NCBI RefSeq assembly: GCF_001026905.1
Contig: NZ_LAQL01000006.1
Span: 372,001-436,000 of the forward strand
From: Kiloniella spongiae
GTDB lineage: Bacteria; Pseudomonadota; Alphaproteobacteria; Kiloniellales; Kiloniellaceae
Length of the DNA stretch: 64,000 nucleotides
Direction of reading: 5' to 3'
In this document: positions 28,229 through 39,015 of the stretch, piece by piece
How positions within the stretch are numbered: the stretch's first letter is position 1
How the letters are laid out: each line of letters opens with the position of its first letter
Translations under genes and position numbers: made by a program
Notes under the pieces: model-generated
Told to the model about the DNA's origin: nothing
Seen by the model: the letters and a program-made list of their open reading frames with translations, nothing else
The model's database searches: none

Positions 28229-30520
28229 TCAGAGAAAAGGTTCTTCCATCTCATTTGTAATTGATTCATAAGCGCCAAGCGCTGCCATGGTCACCAGGTC
28301 GGTTACCGTTGCGCCCATGGGAACAATCTGTACCGGTTTTTCCAACCCTACCAACATCGGACCAATAACCGCCGTACTGCCACCAGCTTTTTGAATCAGC
28401 TTGGTTGTAATATTTGCGGAATGAAGCGCGGGCATGATCAAAATATTTGCGGGTCCTGTCAGGCGTGAAAAAGGGAACAGTCTTTGTTGAAGGTCAAAAT
28501 CCAATGCGAGGTTGGCTTGCATTTCGCCTTCGTATTCAAAACTGACATTCATCGTATCAAGAACAGAAACCGCACGTCTGATCCGTGTAGTTGTTTCACG
28601 GGTTGGATTACCAAAGTTTGAGAAGCTCAAAAAGGCAACACGTGGTTCGTAGCCCATTGCCTGAACGTGAGAAGCTGCCTGAACGGCAATGTCAGCCAGC
28701 TGTTCAGATGTCGGAACTTCGTTCACAGATGTATCGGCGACGAAGATCGCTTTGCCATTAATGATCATCATCGACATACCCATGGCACGTTTGCCCGGTT
28801 TGCAATTGATAGCCCGCATTGCATCATCAAGAGAGACAGCAAAGCTACGGGTCAGACCTGTGACCATGGCATCTGCGATACCGTCTGTAACAAGACAGGA
28901 GGCAAAGATATTTCTGTTTTGATTAACCATACGTTGGCAATCGCGATAGAGTTTTCCTTTGCGTTGCAAACGGTTGTACACGTAATCAGTATAGCGTTCC
29001 CGGTGTTCGGAAATACTGGCATTGTGAATTTCAATAAAATCTCCACTGATGCCCAGTCGCTGCATCGTATTTTTGATGGTTTCTTCGCGTCCAACCAATA
29101 ACGGTGTCCCATATCCTGAATTATAATAGGTCACTGCAGCGCGAATGGCTGATTCTTCCTCGCCTTCGGCAAAAACAACGCGTTTGGGATTACTGCGTAC
29201 CTTTTGTGCTATGCGCATAAAGGTTGTTGCTGCCGGGTCTAAACGAGCAGAGAGTTCACGCTCATAGGCATCAAGATCTTCGATATTTTTACCGGCAACA
29301 CCACTTTCCATTGCGGCTTCTGCAACGGCCCGCGGGATAACTGCAACAAGGCGTGGATCAAACGGAGCCGGAATAATATAATCTCGTCCGTATTTTAGCT
29401 GTCTGCCGGCATAAGCCTTGCCGACTTCATCTGGCACATCTTCCCGTGCTAATTCAGCCAATGCTTTTGCTGCAGCCACTTTCATTTCCATGTTGATACT
29501 GGATGCGCGGACATCAAGTGCTCCGCGGAAGATATATGGAAAGCCAAGAACGTTGTTAACCTGATTTGGATAGTCGGAACGACCAGTCGCAACAATCGCA
29601 TCATCTCGGACTTGGGCAACATCTTCGGGGGTGATTTCAGGATCCGGGTTTGCCATTGCAAAGATGATTGGGTTTGGTGCCATGCTTTTAATCATTTCAG
29701 GGGAAAAGGCACCTTTGACTGAAAGACCAAAAACCACATCTGCGTTGCTCATGGCATCTTCGAGCGTGCGATCATCTGTTGGCACAGCGTGGGCGGATTT
29801 CCACTGATTCATCCCCGCTTCACGTCCTTGGTAAATTACGCCTTTTGTATCACAAAGCAGGATATTTTCGTGGGGAACGCCGAGCGCTTTGACGAGCTCG
29901 GTACAGGCAATACCTGCGGATCCGGCACCATTCACCACCATTTTGATTTTCTTCAGATCTTTCCCGGTGATATCAATAGCACTTAGCAAACCTGCAGCGG
30001 CAATGATAGCTGTGCCGTGCTGATCGTCATGGAAAACGGGGATGTCCAAGAGTTCCTGAAGCCGTTGTTCAATGATAAAACATTCCGGGGCTTTGATATC
30101 TTCTAAATTAATCCCGCCAAAAGTTTTTCCTAAAAAACGAACGCAGTTGACGAATTCGTCAACGTTTTCTGTATCAACTTCCAGATCAATACCATCAACA
30201 TCTGCGAAACGTTTGAAGAGAACCGCCTTCCCTTCCATCACTGGCTTTGAGCCAAGTGCACCGAGGTTACCAAGGCCTAAAACGGCTGTACCGTTTGATA
30301 TAACCGCAACAAGGTTTCCTTTGGCTGTGTAGTCGTAGGCCGCGGCAGGATCTTTCGCAATTTCCAGGCAGGGCACAGCAACACCAGGAGAATAAGCGAG
30401 GGACAGATCTCGTTGTGTTGTCAGGGGTTTCGTTGCTTTGATTTCTAGTTTTCCGGGACGTCCCGAGGCATGAAAGTCCAGCGCATCTGCGTCGGTGGTT
30501 CGGGAATTGTGCTTAGGCAC
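28229..30520 (-). CDS. maeB: NADP-dependent malic enzyme with phosphotransacetylase domain
   Basis: Cytoplasmic enzyme of 763 residues. The malic-enzyme part (about 1-430) contains LAYSPGVAVPCLEI, the NAD(P)-binding GAGSAGIAC, and metal-site motifs such as FHDDQHGTAI. The C-terminal part (about 440-763) is phosphotransacetylase-like (VFAEGEEESAIRAA, ISMEMK-type segments, ANILIMPALHSANI). It decarboxylates malate to pyruvate with NADP reduction; the C-terminal domain is regulatory in the characterised hybrid enzymes. The length agrees with the MaeB family (about 760). It is a single gene with its own terminator, transcribed towards phoR. Confidence 0.95.
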   Translation of the reverse strand: MPKHNSRTTDADALDFHASGRPGKLEIKATKPLTTQRDLSLAYSPGVAVPCLEIAKDPAAAYDYTAKGNLVAVISNGTAVLGLGNLGALGSKPVMEGKAVLFKRFADVDGIDLEVDTENVDEFVNCVRFLGKTFGGINLEDIKAPECFIIEQRLQELLDIPVFHDDQHGTAIIAAAGLLSAIDITGKDLKKIKMVVNGAGSAGIACTELVKALGVPHENILLCDTKGVIYQGREAGMNQWKSAHAVPTDDRTLEDAMSNADVVFGLSVKGAFSPEMIKSMAPNPIIFAMANPDPEITPEDVAQVRDDAIVATGRSDYPNQVNNVLGFPYIFRGALDVRASSINMEMKVAAAKALAELAREDVPDEVGKAYAGRQLKYGRDYIIPAPFDPRLVAVIPRAVAEAAMESGVAGKNIEDLDAYERELSARLDPAATTFMRIAQKVRSNPKRVVFAEGEEESAIRAAVTYYNSGYGTPLLVGREETIKNTMQRLGISGDFIEIHNASISEHRERYTDYVYNRLQRKGKLYRDCQRMVNQNRNIFASCLVTDGIADAMVTGLTRSFAVSLDDAMRAINCKPGKRAMGMSMMIINGKAIFVADTSVNEVPTSEQLADIAVQAASHVQAMGYEPRVAFLSFSNFGNPTRETTTRIRRAVSVLDTMNVSFEYEGEMQANLALDFDLQQRLFPFSRLTGPANILIMPALHSANITTKLIQKAGGSTAVIGPMLVGLEKPVQIVPMGATVTDLVTMAALGAYESITNEMEEPFL

Positions 30521-31042
30521 GAGTCTGCTCTCCGCTATTAAAATAAATAAGTGTCGTCGTCAGGGTGATTTTGGTCTTCTTTTGATATGAAACAAACCTG
30601 TTTGGCAGTTCTTGAGGTTATACTGCATTGCAAAAAAGCCAATGGGAAGAGGAATTGTTCAAAAATGTCCAAAAATATCACCTTTGAACTAATTAAATTA
30701 GCGATATGCAGGTTAATTACGCAACATGCAGGGGAATTGTTTTCTCTGACGCGAATTAAGGGTAAAAGAACTAATGAAATCGCTTATTCGATAAGAGAGA
30801 GTTAAGTAATTCTGTCTTATGGTTAAGAAGATCTTCTGTTGAGTGTGTGTAGAAGAATGTTTTTAATCTTTGTTGATATATTACTTAGCGTTGGCGCGGG
30901 ATATCTATGCAGACTCTGACACGGCGGCATAAAGCCCCAGTAATAGAAATAACAGAAGTAACAGAATATGTTACATTAAATCTATGTGATCGTTTATCTG
31001 GAAATTTAACCGGAAAACGGGGTTGTTTGGCGGGTTTTGTCT
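30521..31042. other. Long divergent intergenic region
   Basis: About 520 bases lie between maeB (minus) and an orphan sensor kinase (plus). The first 300 bases show no reliable gene: a 72-codon open frame at 30587-30805 has no Shine-Dalgarno sequence and no recognisable protein character. The last 140 bases carry a short open frame described separately. AT-rich sequence at 30800-30900 probably contains the kinase promoter. Confidence 0.4.
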
Positions 31043-31050
31043 ATGTTTAA
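30907..31050 (+). CDS. Possible small ORF overlapping the sensor kinase start
   Basis: A 47-codon frame from ATG 30907 (GGGA six bases upstream) ends at a TAA that overlaps the kinase start region (ATG 31043) by eight bases. The product, beginning MQTLTRRHKAPVIEITEV, has no recognisable family. The overlap would fit translational coupling or a leader peptide, but a chance open frame is equally possible. Confidence 0.25.
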   Translation: MQTLTRRHKAPVIEITEVTEYVTLNLCDRLSGNLTGKRGCLAGFVYV

Positions 31051-32473
31051 ATCTGCGAAATCAATTAATGCTAAATTACTCTATTTTATTGTACCTGCTG
31101 TCTTTATAGCTTCGATGGTTGAATCCTTTGTGGATAGCTATCTGGATTTTGAAGAAGAACAGACTATGGTCTCCGCACAATGGGAGAATCTGGCTAAAAC
31201 ACAAGCAAACGTTGTTTCAGGGTATCTTTGGAACTTTGATCTGGAAGCAATTGAATCCCACCTTGGTAGCCTTGTCGAGTTTTCTGAAGTTTACAGTGCC
31301 GAAGTTTACGATGAAAAAGACAACCTGATTGCGAAGAAAGAAGTCGCGGATAAAATTCTTCAATCTCACAGAAGTTATACGTTGGATATTGTCTACGAGG
31401 ATCCTTTCGTTAATCGTAAAATTGGCAAATTTATCCTTGTTGTTGCCTACACGGATATATCCACCAAACTTTGGGATAGTTTCGTAGAAGAAATTCCCGA
31501 AGGTATCTTGCTGGTTTTTGGCCTTTCCGGTGTTCTTTTCTTTGCAACCCGACGCTACCTGATCAAACCAATTCAGGATTTGGGACAGGGTTTTTCTTCC
31601 TTTGATAAAAAAGAGCTTCGCCACAAAATTCCGGTTAAATCCGAAGATGAGGTTGGTGATCTCATCGAAGGGTATAACCGAATGATTGATAAGCTGGAAC
31701 AGCATGAAAAACAGCAGCTTATTTATGTGCAGGGTCTGGAAGCTGCAAACCGGGCAAAGACATATTTCTTGGCGAACATGAGCCATGAACTTCGGACGCC
31801 TTTGAATGCGATTATCGGTTTTTCGGAAATGATCAAGTACGAGATGCTGGGAAAGATTCATGAGCCCCGCTATAAGGCTTACGCAGAAGATATCTACAGT
31901 AGTGGTTCGCTATTATTGGAAATTATCAATGACATTCTCGACATGTCAAAAATCGAAGCGGGTGAATTAAACCTGGTAGAAGAGGTTGTCGATATCAACG
32001 AAGCGGCATCGGCTTGTCTGAAGATCGTAAATAATCGTGCAGAGCGAAACCATATAACGCTTAAATCCGATATTAGTCCTGATTGCCCCTATCTGCTTGG
32101 GGATAATACCCGATTACGCCAGTTGTTATTGAATCTACTTAGTAATGCAGTGAAATTTACCCCTGAGGGCGGGGAGATTTTGCTTTCGGCTTGGTTGAAT
32201 GAGAAAACACAAATTGTCATTTCTGTCGAAGATAACGGTATTGGTATTCCAGAAGAAAAAGTTCAGGAAGTTCTTAAGCCGTTTATCCAGGTGGACAGTC
32301 ATCTGACAAGGCAACATGAAGGTACAGGGCTGGGACTTCCTCTCTCTAAAACCTTGATGGAATTGCACGAAGGCGAGCTTATTCTGGAAAGTAAGTTTGA
32401 TAAGGGGACAAAAGTAACCTTGATCTTCCCTCCAAAGCGCACTGATCTAAGTATTAAGAAGCAAGCAAACTAA
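31043..32473 (+). CDS. Orphan membrane sensor histidine kinase
   Basis: Protein of 476 residues: N-terminal helix (about 11-29), a periplasmic domain of about 120 residues, a second helix (153-169), a HAMP region (IKPIQDLGQGFSSFDKKELRHKIP), and HisKA with H248 in FLANMSHELRTPLNAIIGFSEM. The HATPase domain has NLLSNAVKFTPEGG, DNGIGIP and GTGLGLPLSKTLMELH. The HisKA sequence is of the PleC/DivJ-like type common in alphaproteobacteria. No response regulator is adjacent, so the partner and signal are unknown. The ATG at 31043 is chosen over a TTG at 31037. There is a possible coupled small frame upstream. Confidence 0.85.
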   Translation: MFKSAKSINAKLLYFIVPAVFIASMVESFVDSYLDFEEEQTMVSAQWENLAKTQANVVSGYLWNFDLEAIESHLGSLVEFSEVYSAEVYDEKDNLIAKKEVADKILQSHRSYTLDIVYEDPFVNRKIGKFILVVAYTDISTKLWDSFVEEIPEGILLVFGLSGVLFFATRRYLIKPIQDLGQGFSSFDKKELRHKIPVKSEDEVGDLIEGYNRMIDKLEQHEKQQLIYVQGLEAANRAKTYFLANMSHELRTPLNAIIGFSEMIKYEMLGKIHEPRYKAYAEDIYSSGSLLLEIINDILDMSKIEAGELNLVEEVVDINEAASACLKIVNNRAERNHITLKSDISPDCPYLLGDNTRLRQLLLNLLSNAVKFTPEGGEILLSAWLNEKTQIVISVEDNGIGIPEEKVQEVLKPFIQVDSHLTRQHEGTGLGLPLSKTLMELHEGELILESKFDKGTKVTLIFPPKRTDLSIKKQAN

Positions 32474-32588
32474 CGTATTAACGGCTCTGAAATTTTAAAC
32501 GTTAAAATAAGGTAAGCATTCTTTGCTCTGCAAGGTGAGTGTGCTACTTTCCCCACCCTGTTTCACTTTTTTAGAGTATTGCTTTTCT

Positions 32589-35402
32589 GTGACTGAAATA
32601 ACAACGACCACACATTGCGACCAAAACGAAGAAACTTCAAACTCTGTGCCCACTGGTCGTGCAGAAAGCAAAAAAACGGATCAATCGACACCGGATCAAC
32701 CAATATCATCAGGAAAAGTTGCATCAAAAGCCAAACCTGCTGACAAAGTGACGCCAATGATGGCGCAATATCTTGAGATTAAAGAAGATCATCCGGATTC
32801 TTTGTTGTTTTACCGTATGGGTGATTTTTACGAACTTTTCTTTGACGATGCAGTACAAGCTTCAGAAGCTCTGGATATTACTCTGACCAAGAGAGGTCAC
32901 CACAAGGGAGATGATATCCCCATGTGTGGTGTTCCTTTTCATGCGGCAGAGGGTTATTTATCACGTTTGATTCGCAAGGGCTTTAAGGTTGCGATTTGCG
33001 AGCAAATGGAAAATCCGGCTGAAGCAAAAAAGCGCGGTGCAAAATCTGTTGTGAAACGGGGTGTTGTCCGCTTGGTCACACCGGGAACGATTACGGAAGA
33101 TGAACTGCTTGATGCGCGGAGTCATAACTATCTAGCAGCTCTAACCGATGCAGCTGGCGATTATGGTCTTTCCTGGTTGGATATGTCCACTGGCGATTTC
33201 TATACTCAACCGTTGGAAGTTTCTGAAAAGAACATAAACGGTGTTCTTCTAGCGGCTTTGGCACGGCTTAATCCCGGTGAACTTTTATTGCCAGAGCGGT
33301 TGTTCTTGCGAGAAGAGCTTGCTGATGTGGTTAGTGAATGGCGGTCTGTTTTATCACCGCTGCCATCATCGAGATTTGACAGTGAAAATGCGCGCCGTCG
33401 TTTGGAAAATGTATTCTCGATCAAGGCACTTGATGCTTTTGGAGAGTTTTCTCGTGCTGAAGTAGCTGCTTCAGGCTCTTTGCTTGATTATGTAGAACTC
33501 ACTCAAAAGGGAAAACTTCCCCGTTTGTCGTCTCCGAAGCGGGTTCGCAGCGATGCGGTTATGGAAATTGATGCGGCAACCCGACGTAATCTGGAATTAA
33601 CCCAGGCTTTGACGGGGGGACGCAAGGGCAGTCTGCTTGCAACTATTGATCGAACGGTCACAGGTGCTGGTGCTAGATTGCTGGGATCCCGAATTGCGGC
33701 ACCTTTAACGCAGCCCGAAGCTATTTATCATCGCCTGAACATGGTGTCATGGTTTGTTGAGGAAGACGGACTTCGCCAAGATTTGCGCGCAAGCTTGCGC
33801 CAGTGTCCGGATATTGAACGCGGTTTGTCCCGCCTAACCGTTGGACGTGGGGGTCCACGTGATGTCGCCGGTATCCGGGATGCGTTGTATGAAGCCAGAA
33901 AATTAAAGGCAATGCTGGGGGGCATACAACGGGATAGCCTTCCAGAAGGTATTAAAAATTGTATTGAGAATTTGGGCGATCACCAAGAACTTTGTGATGT
34001 GCTCCAACGTGCTTTGTTGGACGATTTACCTTTGCTCGCACGAGATGGCGGCTTTATCGCTTCAGGTTTTTCGCCTGATTTGGATGAGTACAAGCAACTG
34101 CGTGATGACAGTCGTAAACTTATTGCCGGTCTTCAGGCACGGTATGCTGAGGTTACCGGTGTTAATAGCCTGAAGGTCAAACACAACAACGTTCTTGGTT
34201 ATTTCATCGAAGTCAGTCCGACAAACGCATCTAAAGTTAATACCGATGTTGAATCAGAATTTATTCATCGTCAGACCCTTGCTTCTGCCATGCGCTTTAC
34301 GACAGTCGAACTTTCTGATCTTGAGCAAAAAATTTCAGGGGCAGCGGGCAAGGCTTTGGCTATAGAGTTGGAACTCTATGGTGATCTGGTTGCCAAGGTT
34401 GTACAACAAGCTGATGAGATTGCTTTGGCGGCGCGCACCCTTGCGGAATTGGACGTCAACGCGGCCTTGGCAGAACTGGCGGTTAGCGAACGCTGGAACC
34501 GTCCCAAAGTTGACGGAAGCTTGGCGTTTGACGTTATTGGCGGACGCCATCCTGTTGTGGAAGCTGCCTTGTCTAAAACATCCGAAGGCCCCTTTGTCGC
34601 GAATAACTGTACGCTGGAAGATCAACAACGTTTGTGGTTAATTACCGGACCTAACATGGCTGGTAAATCCACCTTCCTTCGGCAGAATGCCTTGATTGCC
34701 GTTTTGGCTCAGATGGGATCTTTTGTACCGGCGGAAGCTGCACATATAGGATCTATCGATAGGTTGTTCAGTCGCGTTGGAGCTGCGGATGATCTGGCTC
34801 GTGGGCGATCTACCTTTATGGTCGAGATGGTGGAAACAGCCGTCATTCTCAATCAATCGACGGAACGGTCGCTGGTTATTCTGGATGAGATCGGGCGCGG
34901 TACAGCGACATATGATGGCCTTTCTATTGCGTGGGCCTGTGTTGAACATCTTCACGAGACCAATAAATCCCGTGCCTTGTTTGCAACCCATTACCACGAA
35001 CTGACCAGCTTAACATCGAAGCTGAAATCGCTTTCCTGCCATTCCATGAGGGTTAAGGAATGGAAGGGCGAAGTGGTTTTTCTGCACGAAGTTACAAATG
35101 GGACTGCTGATCGTTCCTATGGTATTCATGTGGCAAAATTGGCGGGTCTTCCTGTTGCAGCGGTAACCCGTGCCGAGCAAGTTCTGGAGACTTTGGAAAA
35201 AGATGGACAAGCAGGGAATCTGACTCACCTTGCCGAAGATCTTCCATTATTTGCGAGTTTACCAACAACAACTGCAGAAGTTGAAATCAATCAAGGTGGT
35301 TCTGTGGTTGATCAACGCTTAAGTGAAGTGAATGTGGATGATCTAACACCGCGGCAAGCTCTGGACTTGCTGTATGAACTCAAAGCTACCAGTGAAGACT
35401 AA
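32589..35402 (+). CDS. mutS: DNA mismatch repair protein MutS
   Basis: Mismatch-recognition ATPase of 937 residues from GTG 32589. The mismatch-binding motif is [11 protein letters not shown], with the stacking Phe, about 75 residues in. The connector, core and clamp domains follow. The ATPase has Walker [14 protein letters not shown] near residue 687, Walker [16 protein letters not shown] and the signature AATHYHELT in near form (LFATHYHEL). The first 55 residues are polar, Thr/Ser/Lys-rich and not conserved. No ATG precedes the conserved region in frame, so GTG is selected, though upstream GTG/TTG codons exist with an improbable hydrophobic leader. The C-terminus has the MutS dimer/tetramer-like [14 protein letters not shown]. 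Confidence 0.95.
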   Translation: MTEITTTTHCDQNEETSNSVPTGRAESKKTDQSTPDQPISSGKVASKAKPADKVTPMMAQYLEIKEDHPDSLLFYRMGDFYELFFDDAVQASEALDITLTKRGHHKGDDIPMCGVPFHAAEGYLSRLIRKGFKVAICEQMENPAEAKKRGAKSVVKRGVVRLVTPGTITEDELLDARSHNYLAALTDAAGDYGLSWLDMSTGDFYTQPLEVSEKNINGVLLAALARLNPGELLLPERLFLREELADVVSEWRSVLSPLPSSRFDSENARRRLENVFSIKALDAFGEFSRAEVAASGSLLDYVELTQKGKLPRLSSPKRVRSDAVMEIDAATRRNLELTQALTGGRKGSLLATIDRTVTGAGARLLGSRIAAPLTQPEAIYHRLNMVSWFVEEDGLRQDLRASLRQCPDIERGLSRLTVGRGGPRDVAGIRDALYEARKLKAMLGGIQRDSLPEGIKNCIENLGDHQELCDVLQRALLDDLPLLARDGGFIASGFSPDLDEYKQLRDDSRKLIAGLQARYAEVTGVNSLKVKHNNVLGYFIEVSPTNASKVNTDVESEFIHRQTLASAMRFTTVELSDLEQKISGAAGKALAIELELYGDLVAKVVQQADEIALAARTLAELDVNAALAELAVSERWNRPKVDGSLAFDVIGGRHPVVEAALSKTSEGPFVANNCTLEDQQRLWLITGPNMAGKSTFLRQNALIAVLAQMGSFVPAEAAHIGSIDRLFSRVGAADDLARGRSTFMVEMVETAVILNQSTERSLVILDEIGRGTATYDGLSIAWACVEHLHETNKSRALFATHYHELTSLTSKLKSLSCHSMRVKEWKGEVVFLHEVTNGTADRSYGIHVAKLAGLPVAAVTRAEQVLETLEKDGQAGNLTHLAEDLPLFASLPTTTAEVEINQGGSVVDQRLSEVNVDDLTPRQALDLLYELKATSED

Positions 35403-35451
35403 GCCTTTACGAGTCTAGAAAATCGATACACGTTTTAAGAAGCAGGACGGC

Positions 35452-38220
35452 ATGCCGATAACATCTCTCGACTATGCATATCATCAGGACGTAAAGAACA
35501 AGGTCGCTATTTTTCCTGCTTCGAAGATTGAAGCTGCGATTGCTGAAATTTGTGCCGCAGATGATAAGGGGCAGATTAAACGCAACAAGGTGCTCGCGCT
35601 TTTACGTGACGCTTTGCAAGAGGGACATGCGGAAGTTCGCCGGCGGTTTGATAAAAAATCTTCTGGAACAATGGTTGTGCGCGCGAACTGTTTTCTGGTC
35701 GATCAAATTCTGAAACTCGTTTTCAAATTTGTTGATGAAGAACTGTATCCTATTGGGTCGCGCTCTAAAGGTGAGACCTTTACTGTTGTTGCTGTGGGCG
35801 GCTATGGCAGGGGAGAACTGGCACCCCAATCTGATGTCGATTTATTGTTTCTGCTGCCATACAAAAGTGTGCCGAGAACAGAGCAAGTGGTTGAGGCCAT
35901 GCTCTATTTTCTATGGGATCTCAATTTCAAGGTCGGTCATTCGGTTCGAAGTGTGAAAGAATGCATTCGGAGTTCACTCTCTGATCTAACGATTAATACA
36001 GCCATTCTTGAGGCTCGCTATCTCTGTGGGGATGATGCACTTTATACCAAACTGAGAAAAACTTATGACCGTGTTGTCCGTTCTGGCCACGGGGCAGAAT
36101 TTATTGAACAAAAGCTCAACGAACGGAGTGAGCGCCACAAAAAGGTAGGCGGATCTCGTTATACGCTGGAGCCAAATATCAAAGAAGGTAAAGGCGGGTT
36201 GAGAGATCTGCACACCCTGTTCTGGATTGCCAAATTTATCTATCAGGTTGATGATATCTCTAGCTTGGTTGAACGGGGGATTTTCACGCGGCAGGAGGTT
36301 CGGCAATTTGCTAAGGCACAGGCATTCTTATGGTCTTTGCGTTGCGCACTACATTATCTGACCAATAGACCTGAAGAGCGTTTGACATTTGATGTGCAGC
36401 GCGATTTGGCAGACTGGATGCACTATACTGATCACGCTGGAACCAAAGGCGTTGAGAGGATGATGAAGCATTACTTTATCGTCGCAAAAGAGGTTGGAGG
36501 TCTAACACGTATTTTCTGTGCAACTCTGGAAGCTGAACACAATCGTAGATCGGGTTTCCGTCTTCCTCTTCCTTTCCTTAAGCGTAAACGTTCTATCGAA
36601 AAGTTTCGTTTGGAGGGTGATCGCCTGACTTTTCACAAGGATGATTCTATCGCAGTGAATCCTGTGGAAATGTTACGCATATTCCATGTGGCACAAAAGC
36701 ACGATTTAGATATACATCCCGCAGCACTACGCAAAATTACCCAATCCTTGCGATTTATTAAAAGAGGAGTCCGTCAGGACGAAGCTGCCAGCCGTTTGTT
36801 TCTGAATATTCTGACCTCGCCCAAAGATCCGGAAAAAGCATTGCGTCGATTAAATGAGTCCGGTGTTTTAGGTCGCTTTGTGCCTGATTTTGGACGTGTC
36901 GTCGCCTTGATGCAGTTCAATATGTACCATCACTATACCGTAGATGAACATACTTTGTTTGCCGTGGGTATTTTGCATCAGATTGAAAAGGGAACACTCA
37001 AAAAAGAAGCACCAATTGCCAGTGAGGTCGTTCACAAAATTCTGTCACGCAAGGTGCTGTATGTTGCCGTGTTCCTGCACGATATAGCCAAGGGACGACC
37101 CGGGGATCATTCCATTGAAGGGGCTAAAATAGCACAGAGAATTTGCCCTCGTATGGGACTAACACCCGAAGAAACCGAGACGGTTTCATGGCTGATTCGC
37201 TATCACCTGACCATGAGTGAGACAGCTTTCTCTAGGGATATTGATGATCCCAAAACTATTCAGGATTTTTCCGAAATTGTTCAATCTCCTGAACGTTTGA
37301 GACTGTTGCTGGTCTTGACTGTCGCAGATATTCGGGCGGTTGGACCTAATGTCTGGAATGCATGGAAAGCTGCTTTGCTGCGTGATCTCTATTGGCGTAC
37401 GGAAGAGCTTCTTTCTGGGGGGCTGGCTGCCGAAGGTCAAGAGCGCAGAATTCAGGTTGCCTGGGAAGTTCTGACAAAAGAATTGTCACACTGGCCCGCA
37501 CAGGATGTTGCAAAACATCTAGAACTTGGAACTGTTTCCTATTGGATTTCAACAGATACAGAAACGCAAAAGCGTCGTGCAGAGCTAATTCGCAAGGCCG
37601 AGACTGATAAATCGTATTACACATCCGAAGTACGGGTTGATACTTATCGTCAGATCACTGAAGTCACGATTTATGCGGCTGATCACCCCGGTCTATTTAG
37701 CCGGGTTGCGGGCGCGTTGGCTGTATCGGGAGCATCGATTGAAGGGGCAACCATTCATACCCTGAAAAACGGGATGGCTTTGGATAGCTTTTATATTGCC
37801 GATGCACAGACCAAGGCGGTGATTAATGATCCTGAGCGACTTGCAAAACTGGAAACAGCCATTGAAAAATCTTTGACGGGTGAATTAAAGGTCGCAAAGT
37901 TGCTTAAAAACCTGCCGACCAGATTGCCGAGCAGAGTACACAAGGCACTGAAGGTTAAACCGCGTGTTCTGGTTGATAACAAAGCGAGTGAAAGCTACAC
38001 GGTTTTGGAGATCAATGGGCAGGACCGCCCGGGACTTCTTTACTTTCTGACACAAGCACTTACCAAGCTGGGGTTATTGGTCCATTCGGCCAGAATTGCG
38101 ACGTATGGCGTTCGCGCTGTTGATGTTTTCTATGTCCAATCTGCGTTAGGTGATAAGGTTTCCTCTGAGCAAAAGGTTAAAAATATCCAGAAGAAGTTGC
38201 TGGAAGTGCTCAATGCTTGA
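35452..38220 (+). CDS. glnD: Bifunctional PII uridylyltransferase/uridylyl-removing enzyme
   Basis: Nitrogen-sensing enzyme of 922 residues. The nucleotidyltransferase site is GGYGRGELAPQSDVDLLFL near residues 116-134. A GlnD-specific helical region follows (NIKEGKGGLRDLHTLFWIAK). The HD phosphohydrolase site is VFLHDIAKGRPGDHS near 541. Two C-terminal ACT domains, beginning near 736 (VTIYAADHPGLFSRVAGAL) and 849 (LEINGQDRPGLLYFLTQAL), sense glutamine. It modifies and demodifies PII proteins, controlling glutamine synthetase and the Ntr response. The ATG is preceded by AGGACGGC. It lies 49 bases after mutS. A terminator follows. Confidence 0.96.
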   Translation: MPITSLDYAYHQDVKNKVAIFPASKIEAAIAEICAADDKGQIKRNKVLALLRDALQEGHAEVRRRFDKKSSGTMVVRANCFLVDQILKLVFKFVDEELYPIGSRSKGETFTVVAVGGYGRGELAPQSDVDLLFLLPYKSVPRTEQVVEAMLYFLWDLNFKVGHSVRSVKECIRSSLSDLTINTAILEARYLCGDDALYTKLRKTYDRVVRSGHGAEFIEQKLNERSERHKKVGGSRYTLEPNIKEGKGGLRDLHTLFWIAKFIYQVDDISSLVERGIFTRQEVRQFAKAQAFLWSLRCALHYLTNRPEERLTFDVQRDLADWMHYTDHAGTKGVERMMKHYFIVAKEVGGLTRIFCATLEAEHNRRSGFRLPLPFLKRKRSIEKFRLEGDRLTFHKDDSIAVNPVEMLRIFHVAQKHDLDIHPAALRKITQSLRFIKRGVRQDEAASRLFLNILTSPKDPEKALRRLNESGVLGRFVPDFGRVVALMQFNMYHHYTVDEHTLFAVGILHQIEKGTLKKEAPIASEVVHKILSRKVLYVAVFLHDIAKGRPGDHSIEGAKIAQRICPRMGLTPEETETVSWLIRYHLTMSETAFSRDIDDPKTIQDFSEIVQSPERLRLLLVLTVADIRAVGPNVWNAWKAALLRDLYWRTEELLSGGLAAEGQERRIQVAWEVLTKELSHWPAQDVAKHLELGTVSYWISTDTETQKRRAELIRKAETDKSYYTSEVRVDTYRQITEVTIYAADHPGLFSRVAGALAVSGASIEGATIHTLKNGMALDSFYIADAQTKAVINDPERLAKLETAIEKSLTGELKVAKLLKNLPTRLPSRVHKALKVKPRVLVDNKASESYTVLEINGQDRPGLLYFLTQALTKLGLLVHSARIATYGVRAVDVFYVQSALGDKVSSEQKVKNIQKKLLEVLNA

Positions 38221-38221
38221 T

Positions 38222-38263
38222 TAACTCTCTGTAGGGTAAACTCTGTTACAGAAGTTAGTTTTT
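38222..38263 (+). terminator. Likely terminator after glnD
   Basis: TAACTCTCTGTA (38222-38233) pairs with TACAGAAGTTA (38247-38257) with one bulged base, followed by G and five T residues. It ends just ten bases before the next gene's start. Confidence 0.6.
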
Positions 38264-38272
38264 CTGTGGATT

Positions 38273-38830
38273 ATGTTTATGAAGTCTGTTTCATCACTGA
38301 GTTTTACCAGCCCTCGTTGTCAGCGCTTGCATGATTACTGGTGGGAGCTGAAATATTCCAATGGTCAAACAGTGCCAAGGAAAAGTGATTTCAATCCAGC
38401 GGCGATTAAAAATATTTTATCACACATTTTAATGCATGATTTGAGTACTCCAGGAAAATCGATCCTCAGGCTTGCTGGTACGGGGATTGCGGATCGGCTG
38501 GGGTTTGACCCGACAGGACGCGATTATGTCGAGTTTGTTGGGAAAGATCGAAAATCGGATGCCTATAATGAATTGTACAAAGTCGCTTCTTTTCCCTGTG
38601 GTATGAGGGTAATTTTAGAAGGGTACTACGAATCAGGTTTGGTCCATGTTTCTGAATCTGTCGGATATCCGCTTTCGTCTGATAAGGGTGATTATCATTT
38701 CCTAGTCTTTATTGATGATGTTATTGAAAAGATTGAATGGCATCAAAGAGATGACAAACAACTGTATTATAATAAGGTCAGACAGCGAGATTATATTGAT
38801 ATTGGCTTTGGAACGCCGCTTCTGGATTAA
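38273..38830 (+). CDS. PAS_5-domain protein (DUF1457 type)
   Basis: Protein of 185 residues covered by one PAS_5 domain: CQRLHDYWWELKYSNGQTVPRKSDFNP, then ILSHILMHDL and LRLAGTGIADRLGFDPTGRDYVEFV. Such single-domain proteins are abundant in Rhodospirillales and are presumed sensors or regulators without their own output domain. No membrane segment or DNA-binding motif is visible. ATG 38273 or 38279 could start it; GTGGA lies just upstream of the first and at better spacing for the second. It sits between glnD and murJ, which I expect to be close neighbours in relatives, so it is probably a lineage-specific insertion. Confidence 0.75.
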   Translation: MFMKSVSSLSFTSPRCQRLHDYWWELKYSNGQTVPRKSDFNPAAIKNILSHILMHDLSTPGKSILRLAGTGIADRLGFDPTGRDYVEFVGKDRKSDAYNELYKVASFPCGMRVILEGYYESGLVHVSESVGYPLSSDKGDYHFLVFIDDVIEKIEWHQRDDKQLYYNKVRQRDYIDIGFGTPLLD

Positions 38831-39015
38831 CGTTCAATTAAAACGAAGTTTGCGCTTACCCCCTTTTCACAGTTGTTACAGGACAAAGGTTCATTTCCTT
38901 GTTAAATCATTTTCTTCCAAAACACATAGGCATCCTCTACAAAGGGTGCTGACTTGGGGGGAAGTTTTGGTAAAGACGAGAAACTCCCTTTGTGAGTTTT
39001 AAGCGGAGTATCTGA

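Noticed and set aside
30587-30805. 72-codon plus-strand frame between maeB and the sensor kinase
   Set aside because: No Shine-Dalgarno sequence, no family resemblance and no conserved-looking composition; left as intergenic.
31217-31861. 214-codon minus-strand frame inside the sensor kinase gene
   Set aside because: Antisense shadow with no start signal and no recognisable domain.
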